DNA of 6,400 bases from Alphaproteobacteria bacterium (GCA_024280585.1 JAJRPW010000076.1:1-6400); one strand, 5' to 3'; shown: positions 1 to 6,185, counted from the stretch's first letter. The notes: a model not told the origin generated them from the letters alone. A program made the numbers and translations.

Positions 1-240
1 CAAGCCCTTTGCTAAAATTAACGTGGTATCGATATCATATTTATTCAATTTTTCGATAACTTTCATCTTTGCTTTATGAGCCTTTATTCCCAACATTTTT
101 TTATTGACTTCATCATCAAATGAATCAAAGGAGAGCACAATTCGTGTTTGTAAATCGGCTAATTCTTGCAACATTTTGTCATTCTTGATCAAACTTAACC
201 CATCTTTCCCCAAAAAAGTCATAACTATCTGATTCCCAAT
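1..240 (-). pseudogene. Radical SAM enzyme fragment, 5'-truncated at the IS1634 end and open at the window edge
   Basis: The minus strand is open from the transposase stop codon (247-249) to the window edge and encodes a recognisable internal piece of a radical SAM protein. Seen directly: a TIM-barrel-like stretch with IVLSFDSFDDEVNKKM followed by a lysine-rich helix and then YDIDTTLILAKGL. This is the pattern of radical SAM/SPASM-type proteins in the strand-helix-strand units after the cluster-binding loop. The N-terminal CxxxCxxC motif that binds the 4Fe-4S cluster should lie further upstream, but that sequence is replaced by the insertion element and does not reappear on its other side. 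An ATG at 220-222 could start a shortened product, but it would lack the cluster motif and so should be inactive. The subfamily and substrate cannot be told. The gene may continue to a normal C-terminus outside the window. Confidence 0.65.
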
Positions 241-2282
241 GCCACTTTATTTTTTAGGCACTACATTTTCTGCACTCCTCATTCCTTCGTTTGCTGGATA
301 AATATAATCCTCAAGAAAATCAACAACCTTTAACTTCCTGTAAATATTTACATGGTTGGGCTCTGGACGCGCCGATGTTTTCTTGAACCAAACCTTATCT
401 TTTTCATCCCGCCATGTCACTAGCTGACGCTGATGCGTCTCTAATATTTCTCGTATGCTCTGCCAGCGCATGCCATCACCTTTTTCGGATATTCTACATT
501 CAATATTCCGCAACATGTGATATGCGAGGATCGACAAAAATAAATGAGCACTGGTGCGCTCAGCTCCCTGATGATACACGGGCCGAGTTCCCAAATCTGT
601 TTTCATTGAACGAAATGCTGATTCTACAGTCGTCAGGGTCATATAAAATCGCCAAATTTCCTCTTCACTAGCATCGATTTTATCATACTCAATAACATAA
701 CAGCCATGCATAAATATATCTTGAGGAGGATTTATTTTGTAGCTGATAACAGAGGCATCTGTTATTTCGACTGTGAATATTTTATCAAAGCCAGCACATT
801 TGCCCTTAATTCTTCCCAATTTTTGGTTGATTTTCTTCGCATCCTTCAAGCGGCCAGAATCGATGGCTTTGATTAAGCCATCCAATTGTTTTTGCGCAGA
901 TTTCTTTTTTCTTTCATACATCGCATTTTCTTTTTCAGCTTTCGCTTCACTAGCACAAAGCACTTTATTTGTTCCAGGCAGCTTTTTTAAGTGGATGATT
1001 TGCCCCTTATTGTCGGTTATTTTCTTAAAGTCTGCCATTTTTTTGAATTCATCTTTGAATTCAAGCGCAACATTAGCACGCTCAATTACCGTAAATGGGA
1101 ATTTCTCACTTTTGATAAATTCAATATTTTTCGCTGTCGCAATTCCTCTGTCCATTGCCAAAATCGGCTTAAATGGCAAACTTCCATCTTTAGGCGTACC
1201 AAGCAAACCACAGCTTTTCAAAATATTCTCTAAAGTTGTGGGCTCGCCAATATTTCCCCTATGCACGTGACTTCGCACAGGAAATCCATTGGAATCAACA
1301 ATCAAAGCTAGACTAACTAAAGGATTTTGATTCCGTTTTTCTTTAGACTTTCCTCGTTTAGCCAAGTTATTACCTTCGCATTTGCCCTCAAAATAAAAAT
1401 TCGTTAAATCAAATAAAAACACCGTTGTTTCTTGGGAAAATAACTCACACTGGCGACTATAAAGTTTATTTTCCAAGTAATCTTTATGCAATAAAAGTTT
1501 GTCGGCAATTTCGTAAATGCGGTCCTTATGAGCACGACTTATATTAATAGGAAAAAAATCAGGCAATGAAGTCGAATTTTGCAACCAACGCCAAGTTGAT
1601 AAATCACTTCCCGGCTTAATTAAGCGTCCCCAAATCACTGCAGCAGCCAGCGCTTGCTCCCGTTTAGAAAAGCCGCAATCCGCCAAAAGTTCATTAAAAC
1701 CCAACTGATTCCAGGCATCGTTTGCCAGCAATTCGGGACCTAAACTTCGACTTTGGGTTACCTTAAGGCTATCAACATCAATCTGTTGAATATTTTTTAA
1801 ATTATTAAATCGGATACCGTTATCATCATGAATCGAAGCTTGCTTTGAACAAATTTTACCATTAGCTACAGATTTATTTTTCGCATCAAGCGAACTTTCT
1901 TTAAGGGCAAATTGATTGCGATTATCAATAATTGAGCGTTGATAATTCAACTCATCCAGTAAATCCTGCGGTAGTTCAAATAAGCTTAGGTGCTGTAATT
2001 CATGACCACCATGAAGGTAGATTTCCAAGGCTAAAGCGAGGTCTTTCCAAAGAGATTTGTCTATATCCAATTGGCCAAGCGTCATAACCAATCGTTGGCG
2101 TGGTCCACGTTTAGTCCGCACCGATTCCACCAAGGAATGTTTGATATAAACCTTGCCCGTTTTTTTATTTTTAGTTTTTGATTCTCGAATATACATACGC
2201 ACACGATAGCTACAAAAATATGAATTGCAAGAAGAATAAATGATATCTTAAAAGTTTAGGTCACTACAAGTGAAGTAGGCGC
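241..2282 (-). mobile_element. IS1634-family insertion sequence
   Basis: One large transposase gene fills this element. Candidate imperfect terminal inverted repeats lie just outside it. The left end, read inward from 241 on the plus strand (GCCACTTTATTTTTTAGGC), resembles the right end read inward from about 2280 on the minus strand (GCCTACTTCACTTGTAGTG). About 17 of 22 positions agree if one gap is allowed. The resulting length of about 2.04 kb suits the family. The left boundary is supported independently, because radical SAM coding sequence begins right next to it. The right boundary rests only on the repeat match and may be off by several bases. No convincing target duplication is seen. 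IS1634-type elements can produce duplications of variable length, so one outside the window cannot be excluded. Confidence 0.55.
247..2202 (-). CDS. IS1634-family DDE transposase
   Basis: This is the transposase of the surrounding element, expected to bind its ends and carry out cut-and-paste or related transposition. It is about 650 residues, a normal full length for this family. The N-terminus (MRMYIRESK..., about 1-60) has the KxVKH/SLVESVRT-like opening typical of IS1634/IS1549 proteins. The RNase H-like core is visible: first Asp at 265 in FLFDLTNFYFEG, second Asp at 351 in LAMDRG, and Glu at 527 in VESAFRSMK. Around that Glu the IS4-superfamily YREK signature is partly kept: Tyr520, Glu527 and Lys534 are in register, while the Arg position is Leu523. 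Residues 420-470 are Lys-rich and probably form a helical insertion. The longest frame begins with GTG at 2202; an ATG two codons later (2196) is an equally good start. No clear Shine-Dalgarno sequence precedes either. No frameshift or internal stop is present, so the gene looks functional. Confidence 0.93.
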   Translation of the reverse strand: MRMYIRESKTKNKKTGKVYIKHSLVESVRTKRGPRQRLVMTLGQLDIDKSLWKDLALALEIYLHGGHELQHLSLFELPQDLLDELNYQRSIIDNRNQFALKESSLDAKNKSVANGKICSKQASIHDDNGIRFNNLKNIQQIDVDSLKVTQSRSLGPELLANDAWNQLGFNELLADCGFSKREQALAAAVIWGRLIKPGSDLSTWRWLQNSTSLPDFFPINISRAHKDRIYEIADKLLLHKDYLENKLYSRQCELFSQETTVFLFDLTNFYFEGKCEGNNLAKRGKSKEKRNQNPLVSLALIVDSNGFPVRSHVHRGNIGEPTTLENILKSCGLLGTPKDGSLPFKPILAMDRGIATAKNIEFIKSEKFPFTVIERANVALEFKDEFKKMADFKKITDNKGQIIHLKKLPGTNKVLCASEAKAEKENAMYERKKKSAQKQLDGLIKAIDSGRLKDAKKINQKLGRIKGKCAGFDKIFTVEITDASVISYKINPPQDIFMHGCYVIEYDKIDASEEEIWRFYMTLTTVESAFRSMKTDLGTRPVYHQGAERTSAHLFLSILAYHMLRNIECRISEKGDGMRWQSIREILETHQRQLVTWRDEKDKVWFKKTSARPEPNHVNIYRKLKVVDFLEDYIYPANEGMRSAENVVPKK

Positions 2283-2481
2283 AAAATCCCAATAAATTGC
2301 ATATAAATAGGCCAAAATTCTCGTTTTGATCAGTTGGGAAAATGAAAAAGGGGTAAATTGCGTTAAGGGGCACAAATCAAGGGGAAAGATGGGCTAGGGC
2401 TGGGCTGCGCTGACCACTAGGCTGAACTAAAATGCACCTGCGGCGCAAAGTGCCAGTATATTTTTTCCCCGAAGGTGCGAA
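2283..2481. other. Non-coding spacer with G-rich tract between IS1634 element and RAYT remnant
   Basis: No reading frame with recognisable protein similarity was found here on either strand. The minus strand does not continue the radical SAM gene interrupted on the far side of the IS1634 element. The left part is AT-rich. From about 2348 the sequence becomes unusually G-rich, with AAGGGG repeated at 2348, 2365 and 2379 and then GGGCT-type runs up to 2404. Downstream, GCACCT (2434-2439) and AGGTGC (2473-2478) form a short 6-bp inverted repeat. The latter lies just past the RAYT stop codon, but the structure is too weak to call a terminator or a REP element. Confidence 0.6.
2381..2404 (+). other. 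Candidate G-quadruplex motif
   Basis: Four G-runs occur on the plus strand: GGGG at 2381-2384, then GGG at 2391-2393, 2397-2399 and 2402-2404, separated by loops of 6, 3 and 2 nt. This satisfies the standard pattern of four runs of at least three G with loops of 1-7 nt. Two more GGGG runs lie upstream at 2350-2353 and 2367-2370. The pattern is seen directly; folding and any role are inference. Confidence 0.5.
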
Positions 2482-2832
2482 TCACAATACAGATGCATAT
2501 TTTCGTTTTGCCTTTTTTCCCGAAGAAATTTTGCGGGAATTATTATACCAATAAGTGAATCGCTGTTGTAAATCACGGGTAAACCAGCTGATATCACGCA
2601 TTTTTGCTTTGAACTTTTTTAATACCTTTGGATCATTCCAATCGGGAATTATCACATCGCCCTTATGAAATTCCGTGAATCGACGAATTACTTCGGCTTT
2701 TGTGGGTAATGCGGAATCAGCATAAACTACACAATGCCAATGATTACTCATGACGCAAAAGCTGATTACTTCGACGGTGTAGAAAACCGATAACTTTTTA
2801 ATCAATCGAACAAAATATTCTTTTTCGATATC
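2482..2832 (-). pseudogene. RAYT/IS200-like Y1 (HUH) transposase remnant, N-terminus lost
   Basis: The frame encodes about 116 residues of a Y1_Tnp/REP-associated tyrosine transposase, a single-strand DNA endonuclease family. It opens with DIEKEYFVRLIKKLSVFY, which corresponds to an internal segment of full proteins (after the usual strand of the form FYHVTQR). It then shows the HUH metal-binding motif as SNHWHCVVYA and a later helix DISWFTRDLQQRFTYWYNN. The usual first 25-30 residues are absent because the IS21-like element begins at 2833. A nominal TTG start at 2838 would lie inside that element and is artefactual. In the expected nucleophile region the usual Tyr of the RYxxYFN-type helix aligns with Phe, though tyrosines follow two and four residues later. 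The C-terminus ends early (KYASVL) without the GxLWxxRF-type continuation. The gene appears dead. No REP-type palindromes were found beside it. Confidence 0.75.
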
Positions 2833-2878
2833 TGTCAAAGCCGGCGTAAAACTGACGAAATTGACCGATTTAAAACTG
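2833..2878 (+). repeat. IS21-like left terminal repeat with two internal motif copies
   Basis: The end starts TGTCA. Two direct copies of CCGNNNTAAAACTG follow at 2841-2854 and 2865-2878, a period of 24. They match the two copies at the other end, so they are probable transposase binding sites of the IS21 multiple-end-repeat type. The istB stop codon is only 40 bases further in. Confidence 0.75.
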
Positions 2879-2897
2879 GTGGTATTAAATCGGTCAA
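2861..2897. repeat. Perfect 13-bp inverted repeat inside the IS21-like left end
   Basis: TTGACCGATTTAA (2861-2873) and TTAAATCGGTCAA (2885-2897) are exact reverse complements separated by 11 nt. The first arm includes the CCGATTTAA of the second terminal motif, so the second arm is an inverted half copy of that motif. In the istB transcript this would be a hairpin 21 nt past the stop codon. The bases after it (AATTTCG) are not a proper U-tract, so it is a poor intrinsic terminator and more likely part of the transposase-binding end. Confidence 0.6.
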
Positions 2898-2917
2898 AAT
2901 GAAGCCGTTGCTAAAAT

Positions 2918-3640
2918 TCACCCCCGCATTCTATAGCTGTCACCTTCAATTTTAATGGTTGTGGAATGATGCAAAACTCGGTCAAGTATTGCACTTGTTA
3001 CGGTAGCATCATTATTGAAAATAATCGGCCAATCTGTATAGGCTCGATTGGTGGTTATTATGGTTGAACGCCGTTCGTATCGACCCGAAATAACTTGAAA
3101 TATTAGGTCGCATCCGCGCTTATCCATAGGCATGTAGCCCAATTCATCGATGACTAATAAGTCGACATTTATGAGTTTTGTCAAGGCTCTTGATAATGTC
3201 CCTTTTTCTTGCGCTTCGTTCAGCTTGTTGATAACTTGTACGGCGCTAATAAAGCAGGTGGCATGATTTAATTTGCATGCTTCAAATGCCAAGGCACTGG
3301 CTAGGTGAGTTTTTCCCAAACCTACTCCACCACAGAATATTACGTTTTCTTTTTTCTCGATAAATTGTAATCGAAACAAGTAACGTACGGCCTCGGCATC
3401 GATGTATTTTGGAAAGGCAAAATTGTATTCATCGATGGTTTTTAATACTGGAATTCCTGCCATATTGATACGCCGATTTATGGTTCTTTGCTGTTTTTCA
3501 GCGACCTCTGCAAGGATTAATTGCTCTAAAAAAATCAATCTATCGAGTTCTTTTTCAGCTGCTTGTTTAAGGAGATTTTCGAGGTTGCTGGCGATGTATT
3601 TCAATTTTAAATATTCTAGGTTTTCTTGTAGTTTTTGCAT
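2918..3640 (-). CDS. istB: IS21-family IstB ATPase (transposition helper)
   Basis: IstB is the AAA+ ATPase partner of IstA. In the IS21 family it assembles on target DNA and stimulates integration; it is related to DnaC/DnaA-type ATPases. At 240 residues this is a normal full length. Residues 1-60 form the helical N-terminal domain. The Walker A motif GGVGLGKTHL is at about 104-113 and Walker B LLVIDELGY at 161-169. A sensor-like TTNRA is at 196-200, and a conserved ILDRVLHHS segment near 218-226 contains the likely arginine finger. All key residues are present. The start is ATG at 3640, two bases after the istA stop. The Shine-Dalgarno AAAGGA (3649-3654) sits within the last istA codons, 8 nt from the ATG, so translation is probably coupled. 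Confidence 0.95.
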   Translation of the reverse strand: MQKLQENLEYLKLKYIASNLENLLKQAAEKELDRLIFLEQLILAEVAEKQQRTINRRINMAGIPVLKTIDEYNFAFPKYIDAEAVRYLFRLQFIEKKENVIFCGGVGLGKTHLASALAFEACKLNHATCFISAVQVINKLNEAQEKGTLSRALTKLINVDLLVIDELGYMPMDKRGCDLIFQVISGRYERRSTIITTNRAYTDWPIIFNNDATVTSAILDRVLHHSTTIKIEGDSYRMRG

Positions 3641-3642
3641 AA

Positions 3643-5100
3643 TTATTTTCCTTTATAAATTGCTATGTTTGGAGCTGGTATTCGCACATTTAATTGATCT
3701 GCATTATGCGTTACGTGCAATGGACCGGCTTCGGGAAGCTGCTTTTTTTTGATGTCTAAAATATTCCGCATATAATCGACTCCAAAGGCCTCATTGACGA
3801 TGCAATCTTCTAGCGCCATGGCTATTTCTTGGTCTGTATAAGTGGTTTGCAAGGCACTTATTTTATTTAATTCACGCATCAAATTCAGTGAACGTTTTGC
3901 CAATTCAGCATAAAAAATATGGGCTTTGCAAGACAAACGATACAACCACGCGACTATTTTTTGCTCGCTGGCACGCTTGCGTGTTTCAATCAAACTCTTG
4001 CTATGCATCGGATTTTCGATATCTTTTTTGCTACCAAAATAACGCTCATGTTTGGCTATTTCACGCCCTTTGCTAGTGATGATTATTTTATCTATAAAGA
4101 CGTTAATTATCGCATCTTCAAAAGAATATTGCGCGGGCACTGAGTAGGTATTTCCAGCAAAACGAACGCGAAAAAGTTTATTGATTTTGGTCGGGATTTT
4201 ACGACTGCAAATATAGCCATTTAATTCACCAAAACCTTGTAAATTCTCTTCTTCCAAAAGAGTGATTGGCGGCTTATTTGTAGTCCCATGAAGGCGTTTA
4301 TTGGCCATGTCCAGCCAATCTTTTATTTCGATATTTAATAATTCAAAAGGCTCCAATTTTCGACCTACTAAAAAGTTTTTGCGCACATAACCAACGCCAT
4401 TTTCGACTCTACCTTTTTCTTGCGGTTGCCGAACATTGCAGGCGATAATGTGAAAGCCGTAATGATGAGCAAAATCCTGATAATGTGAATTAAAAACCAC
4501 ATCTTCGGTCTTTTTATGGCTGATAACCGCGGTTTTACAATTATCCACCATCACCTTTTTGGGAACTCCGCCAAAATATTTAAAGGCATTTTCATGAAAT
4601 TTCAACCAAAATTCCTGCGCCTCACCGATAGAGAATTCTACATAAATCATTCGACTATAACATAATACCATAACAAAATAACTAACTTTTCGGCGAGTTC
4701 CATCGATACTAATATAACCAGCAACACCCCAATCCACTTGGGCCGAATCGCCCGGTGGAAAATTCAAAGAAAGATACGCTTTTCTCTCCTTCGGACGGAT
4801 ACTTTTCAAGTAATCATTAACAATACTTCTACCGCCATCAAAGCCTTCATTATGAATGAATTGCAAAATCTGTTTCCCCGAATAATCCGGGCATTGAGCC
4901 AGCAATTGATGGATTTTTTCCTTAAAAGGATCAAGCTTACTTGTGTGCTTCTTTTTGGCGGATTTCGCAAAGCTTTCTTTGCTAAGCCAAAAACGAATAG
5001 TTGTCGGGCTCAAATTCAAACTTTTGGCAATTTGCTCCTTGCTCATTTTTAGCTGATCAAAACAAAAATGAATTTCTGAATAATCCTTGTAAGTTATCAT
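3643..5100 (-). CDS. istA: IS21-family IstA transposase
   Basis: IstA is the DDE transposase that cuts and joins the element ends. The 485-residue product is within the normal range. Residues 5-40 form an N-terminal helix-turn-helix (QIAKSLNLSPTTIRFWLS) for DNA binding. The integrase core follows, with catalytic Asp123 in QVDWG, Asp186 in MVDNCKTAV and Glu233 in EKGRVENGVGYVR, all in typical IstA contexts. A beta-rich segment of the sort seen C-terminal to the core (NKLFRVRFAGNTYSVPAQY) covers about 307-325. The ATG at 5100 overlaps the TGA of the winged-helix gene as ATGA, and AGGA lies about 11 nt upstream, so start and coupling are well supported. The frame is intact. Confidence 0.96.
   Translation of the reverse strand: MITYKDYSEIHFCFDQLKMSKEQIAKSLNLSPTTIRFWLSKESFAKSAKKKHTSKLDPFKEKIHQLLAQCPDYSGKQILQFIHNEGFDGGRSIVNDYLKSIRPKERKAYLSLNFPPGDSAQVDWGVAGYISIDGTRRKVSYFVMVLCYSRMIYVEFSIGEAQEFWLKFHENAFKYFGGVPKKVMVDNCKTAVISHKKTEDVVFNSHYQDFAHHYGFHIIACNVRQPQEKGRVENGVGYVRKNFLVGRKLEPFELLNIEIKDWLDMANKRLHGTTNKPPITLLEEENLQGFGELNGYICSRKIPTKINKLFRVRFAGNTYSVPAQYSFEDAIINVFIDKIIITSKGREIAKHERYFGSKKDIENPMHSKSLIETRKRASEQKIVAWLYRLSCKAHIFYAELAKRSLNLMRELNKISALQTTYTDQEIAMALEDCIVNEAFGVDYMRNILDIKKKQLPEAGPLHVTHNADQLNVRIPAPNIAIYKGK
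3649..3654 (-). promoter_or_regulatory. istB ribosome binding site embedded in the istA 3' end
   Basis: AAAGGA on the minus strand overlaps the final istA Lys-Gly codons and is 8 nt upstream of the istB ATG. This fixes the istB start and makes reinitiation by ribosomes finishing istA likely. Confidence 0.7.
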
Positions 5101-5507
5101 ATTATCGACCGTCCTGCTAAGATGATTTGCCTTTCTTCTTTAGTTGGAATGTATTCAGGATTGCTTTTGTCCGTAATAAGCAGCCTTTTAGTGGGGTATA
5201 TTGGTGGAATTTCGAGACTTAAAACCTGATAAAAAGGCCTTGTATATGCAAGTAGATCCGCCGCAAATAACTCCTTTCTAGCCTTTTCCAAATTCTCAAC
5301 ATTCACCTGCAATTTGATAGCTTTATCCGAATAATAGCTCATGCCCAACTTATCGCCGACGCAAACTAGAAATAAATACAGACAAGACGCTTCCGCAGAG
5401 CACCTTTTTAGGGCCCTATTTTTAACTAACTTATGATCTAACCAACTAAAATGTTGGGGAATTTCTCTTAATCTTTCAGGACAGATTACAAAGTTTATCG
5501 TATCCAT
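5097..5507 (-). CDS. Predicted winged-helix accessory protein of the IS21-like element
   Basis: This is a 136-residue protein. The opening RLREIPQHFSWLDHKLV is followed by a helical block CSAEASCLYLFLVCVGDKLGMSYYSD. A second part (about 60-98) then runs through helix, turn and strand: IKLQVNVENLEKARKELFAADLLAYTRPFYQVLSL. This reads as a winged helix-turn-helix like those of replication-initiator or MarR/GntR-type DNA-binding domains. From memory, proteins with the motif FSWxDHRLV...LYLFL...GLSYYSD are found beside istA/istB in longer IS21-type elements, so it is probably an element component and not a passenger. Its biochemical role is unknown to me; a repressor, an end-binding cofactor and a target-choice factor are all possible. 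The start ATG (5507) has GGAG about 8 nt upstream. The gene overlaps its upstream neighbour by 32 nt and istA by 4 nt, which implies co-translation. Confidence 0.75.
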   Translation of the reverse strand: MDTINFVICPERLREIPQHFSWLDHKLVKNRALKRCSAEASCLYLFLVCVGDKLGMSYYSDKAIKLQVNVENLEKARKELFAADLLAYTRPFYQVLSLEIPPIYPTKRLLITDKSNPEYIPTKEERQIILAGRSII

Positions 5508-5982
5508 ATATATGCTCCATGTATTTTGTTAAAATATCGTCAAACTCGTTAAGAGTATTGCCGATTTCGAAGCATTTTTCCAAGTGCTTTTGCATATAAG
5601 AAGCGGATGTTTGTAGCTCACCGCCAAGCACGAAATGCAACATTCCTACCATAGTTAGCAGCATATTTTCAGCTGTAATAGCGGATGTTTTTCCATGAGC
5701 TACAAACAGCCGCATTTCAGCCTGAAATTTGCGTTCAATAAACCTATACGCTCTATCCCTAAAGTTTTTTGTTGAGCGATATTGGGCCGTACGTTCAGTT
5801 TCATGGCCAATTATATCAGCATGTTTTTCTCGCCATATTTTTTGGCGTAAGGCGGCTCGCTTTTTTTTACAAATTTCTTGAATACAATAAATTTGGCGAT
5901 TGCCATTAAAGCGACATGGTGTATAGATATTTGAGCAGAATTTACATTGTATCTGTGCCGGCAACTCTTTAAGATTTTGCAT
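5476..5982 (-). CDS. Zinc-ribbon accessory protein, first gene of the IS21-like operon
   Basis: This is a 168-residue protein. From the ATG, Cys13-x2-Cys16 and Cys33-x4-Cys38 form a zinc-ribbon-like cluster (QCKFCSNIY, then IYCIQEICKKKRAALRQ). A very basic stretch follows (KKKRAALRQKIWREKH) that suits DNA contact. The C-terminal half (about 65-168) is helical with no recognised motif. The arrangement of two Cys pairs followed by an Arg/Lys-rich RQKxWRxKH segment resembles a family seen next to IS21-like istA genes, so I infer an element-encoded DNA-binding factor. I chose ATG 5982 over the TTG at 5991 because AAGGA (5992-5996) is 9 nt from the ATG but abuts the TTG. The start codon lies in one arm of a perfect 12-bp inverted repeat. 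The 3' end overlaps the winged-helix gene by 32 nt. Confidence 0.75.
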   Translation of the reverse strand: MQNLKELPAQIQCKFCSNIYTPCRFNGNRQIYCIQEICKKKRAALRQKIWREKHADIIGHETERTAQYRSTKNFRDRAYRFIERKFQAEMRLFVAHGKTSAITAENMLLTMVGMLHFVLGGELQTSASYMQKHLEKCFEIGNTLNEFDDILTKYMEHIYGYDKLCNLS

Positions 5983-6027
5983 AGTAAGCAATCCTTTTTA
6001 GTGGTTAAAAAAAAAGCTTACTATGCA
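5978..6027 (-). promoter_or_regulatory. Perfect 12-bp inverted repeat enclosing the RBS and start codon of the operon's first gene
   Basis: TGCATAGTAAGC (5978-5989) and GCTTACTATGCA (6016-6027) are exact reverse complements around a 26-nt AT-rich loop. In the minus-strand transcript the 3' arm contains the ATG (5980-5982), and the Shine-Dalgarno AAGGA (5992-5996) lies in the loop next to the stem. An RNA starting upstream of 6027 could hide its own start codon, while one starting within or after the 5' arm could not. Alternatively, the repeat is a DNA operator bound by one of the accessory proteins. The structure is certain; the function is inferred. Confidence 0.7.
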
Positions 6028-6138
6028 TCTTTAAAAGAGAAAAATCAGGTAAAAATTCGAAGAAAATATAAGAATAAAATCTAGAATATTAAAAAAAATT
6101 GATTTCAAATAAGAAGAAAATCTAAGAAATTAAATCAA
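6028..6138. other. AT-rich leader between the operon hairpin and the IS21 right terminal repeats
   Basis: No gene was found in this stretch. It is extremely A/T-rich and should contain the operon promoter on the minus strand, but I could not settle on one. TTGAAA (6103-6108) is a fair -35 without a good -10 at normal spacing. A weak TAAAGA (6028-6033) would put initiation inside the first arm of the downstream inverted repeat. Confidence 0.4.
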
Positions 6139-6185
6139 CAGTTTTATTTCGGCTAAATTCCGTCAATTTTATTTCGGTCATGACA
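6139..6185 (-). repeat. IS21-like right terminal repeat with two internal motif copies
   Basis: Read inward on the minus strand from 6185, the end begins TGTCA. It carries CCGAAATAAAATTG (6164-6177) and CCGAAATAAAACTG (6139-6152), a period of 25. Together with the left end this gives four copies of CCGNNNTAAAAYTG, the probable IstA binding sites. Confidence 0.75.

Larger units (their letters stand above)
2833..6185 (-). mobile_element. IS21-like element carrying four genes (zinc-ribbon, winged-helix, istA, istB)
   Basis: The boundaries come from comparing the two ends. The plus strand from 2833 (TGTCAAAGCCGGCGTAAAAC) and the minus strand from 6185 (TGTCATGACCGAAATAAAAT) align over roughly 55 bases with few gaps. 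The element therefore begins TG and ends CA, the hallmark of IS21 termini. Each end also contains two spaced copies of an internal motif, as IS21 family ends do. The left boundary coincides exactly with loss of RAYT coding sequence, and the right boundary with the start of ISAs1 coding sequence. The 3353 bp length exceeds that of typical two-gene IS21 members (about 2-2.5 kb) because of two extra upstream genes. The flanking bases (GATATC on the left, GGTATT on the right) do not form a target duplication. All four genes are uninterrupted, so the element could be active. Confidence 0.85.

Noticed and set aside
414..1270. Plus-strand open frames inside the IS1634 transposase
   Set aside because: They are antisense to a well-conserved DDE transposase, have no ribosome binding site of note and no recognisable motifs.
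234..2293. TCCCAAT at 234-240 and 2287-2293 as a target duplication of the IS1634 element
   Set aside because: The copies do not abut both inverted repeats symmetrically (four extra bases on the right), and a 7-bp match in AT-rich flanks can be chance. It remains a weak possibility.
2434..2478. REP-like palindrome paired with the RAYT gene
   Set aside because: Only a 6-bp inverted repeat with a long loop is present, and no second copy exists in the window.
2833..2838. TTG start codon for the RAYT gene at 2836-2838
   Set aside because: It lies inside the IS21-like terminal repeat. The remnant's real limit is the junction at 2832.
2861..2897. Intrinsic terminator after istB
   Set aside because: The stem is strong, but no U-run follows it on the minus strand and it coincides with terminal binding motifs.
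3402..5052. Plus-strand open frames opposite istA and istB
   Set aside because: They are antisense shadows of genes with all catalytic motifs intact. Their composition is typical of reverse-complement reading.
5476..5991. TTG start at 5991 for the zinc-ribbon gene
   Set aside because: The Shine-Dalgarno directly abuts this codon. The ATG at 5982 has the proper 9-nt spacing.
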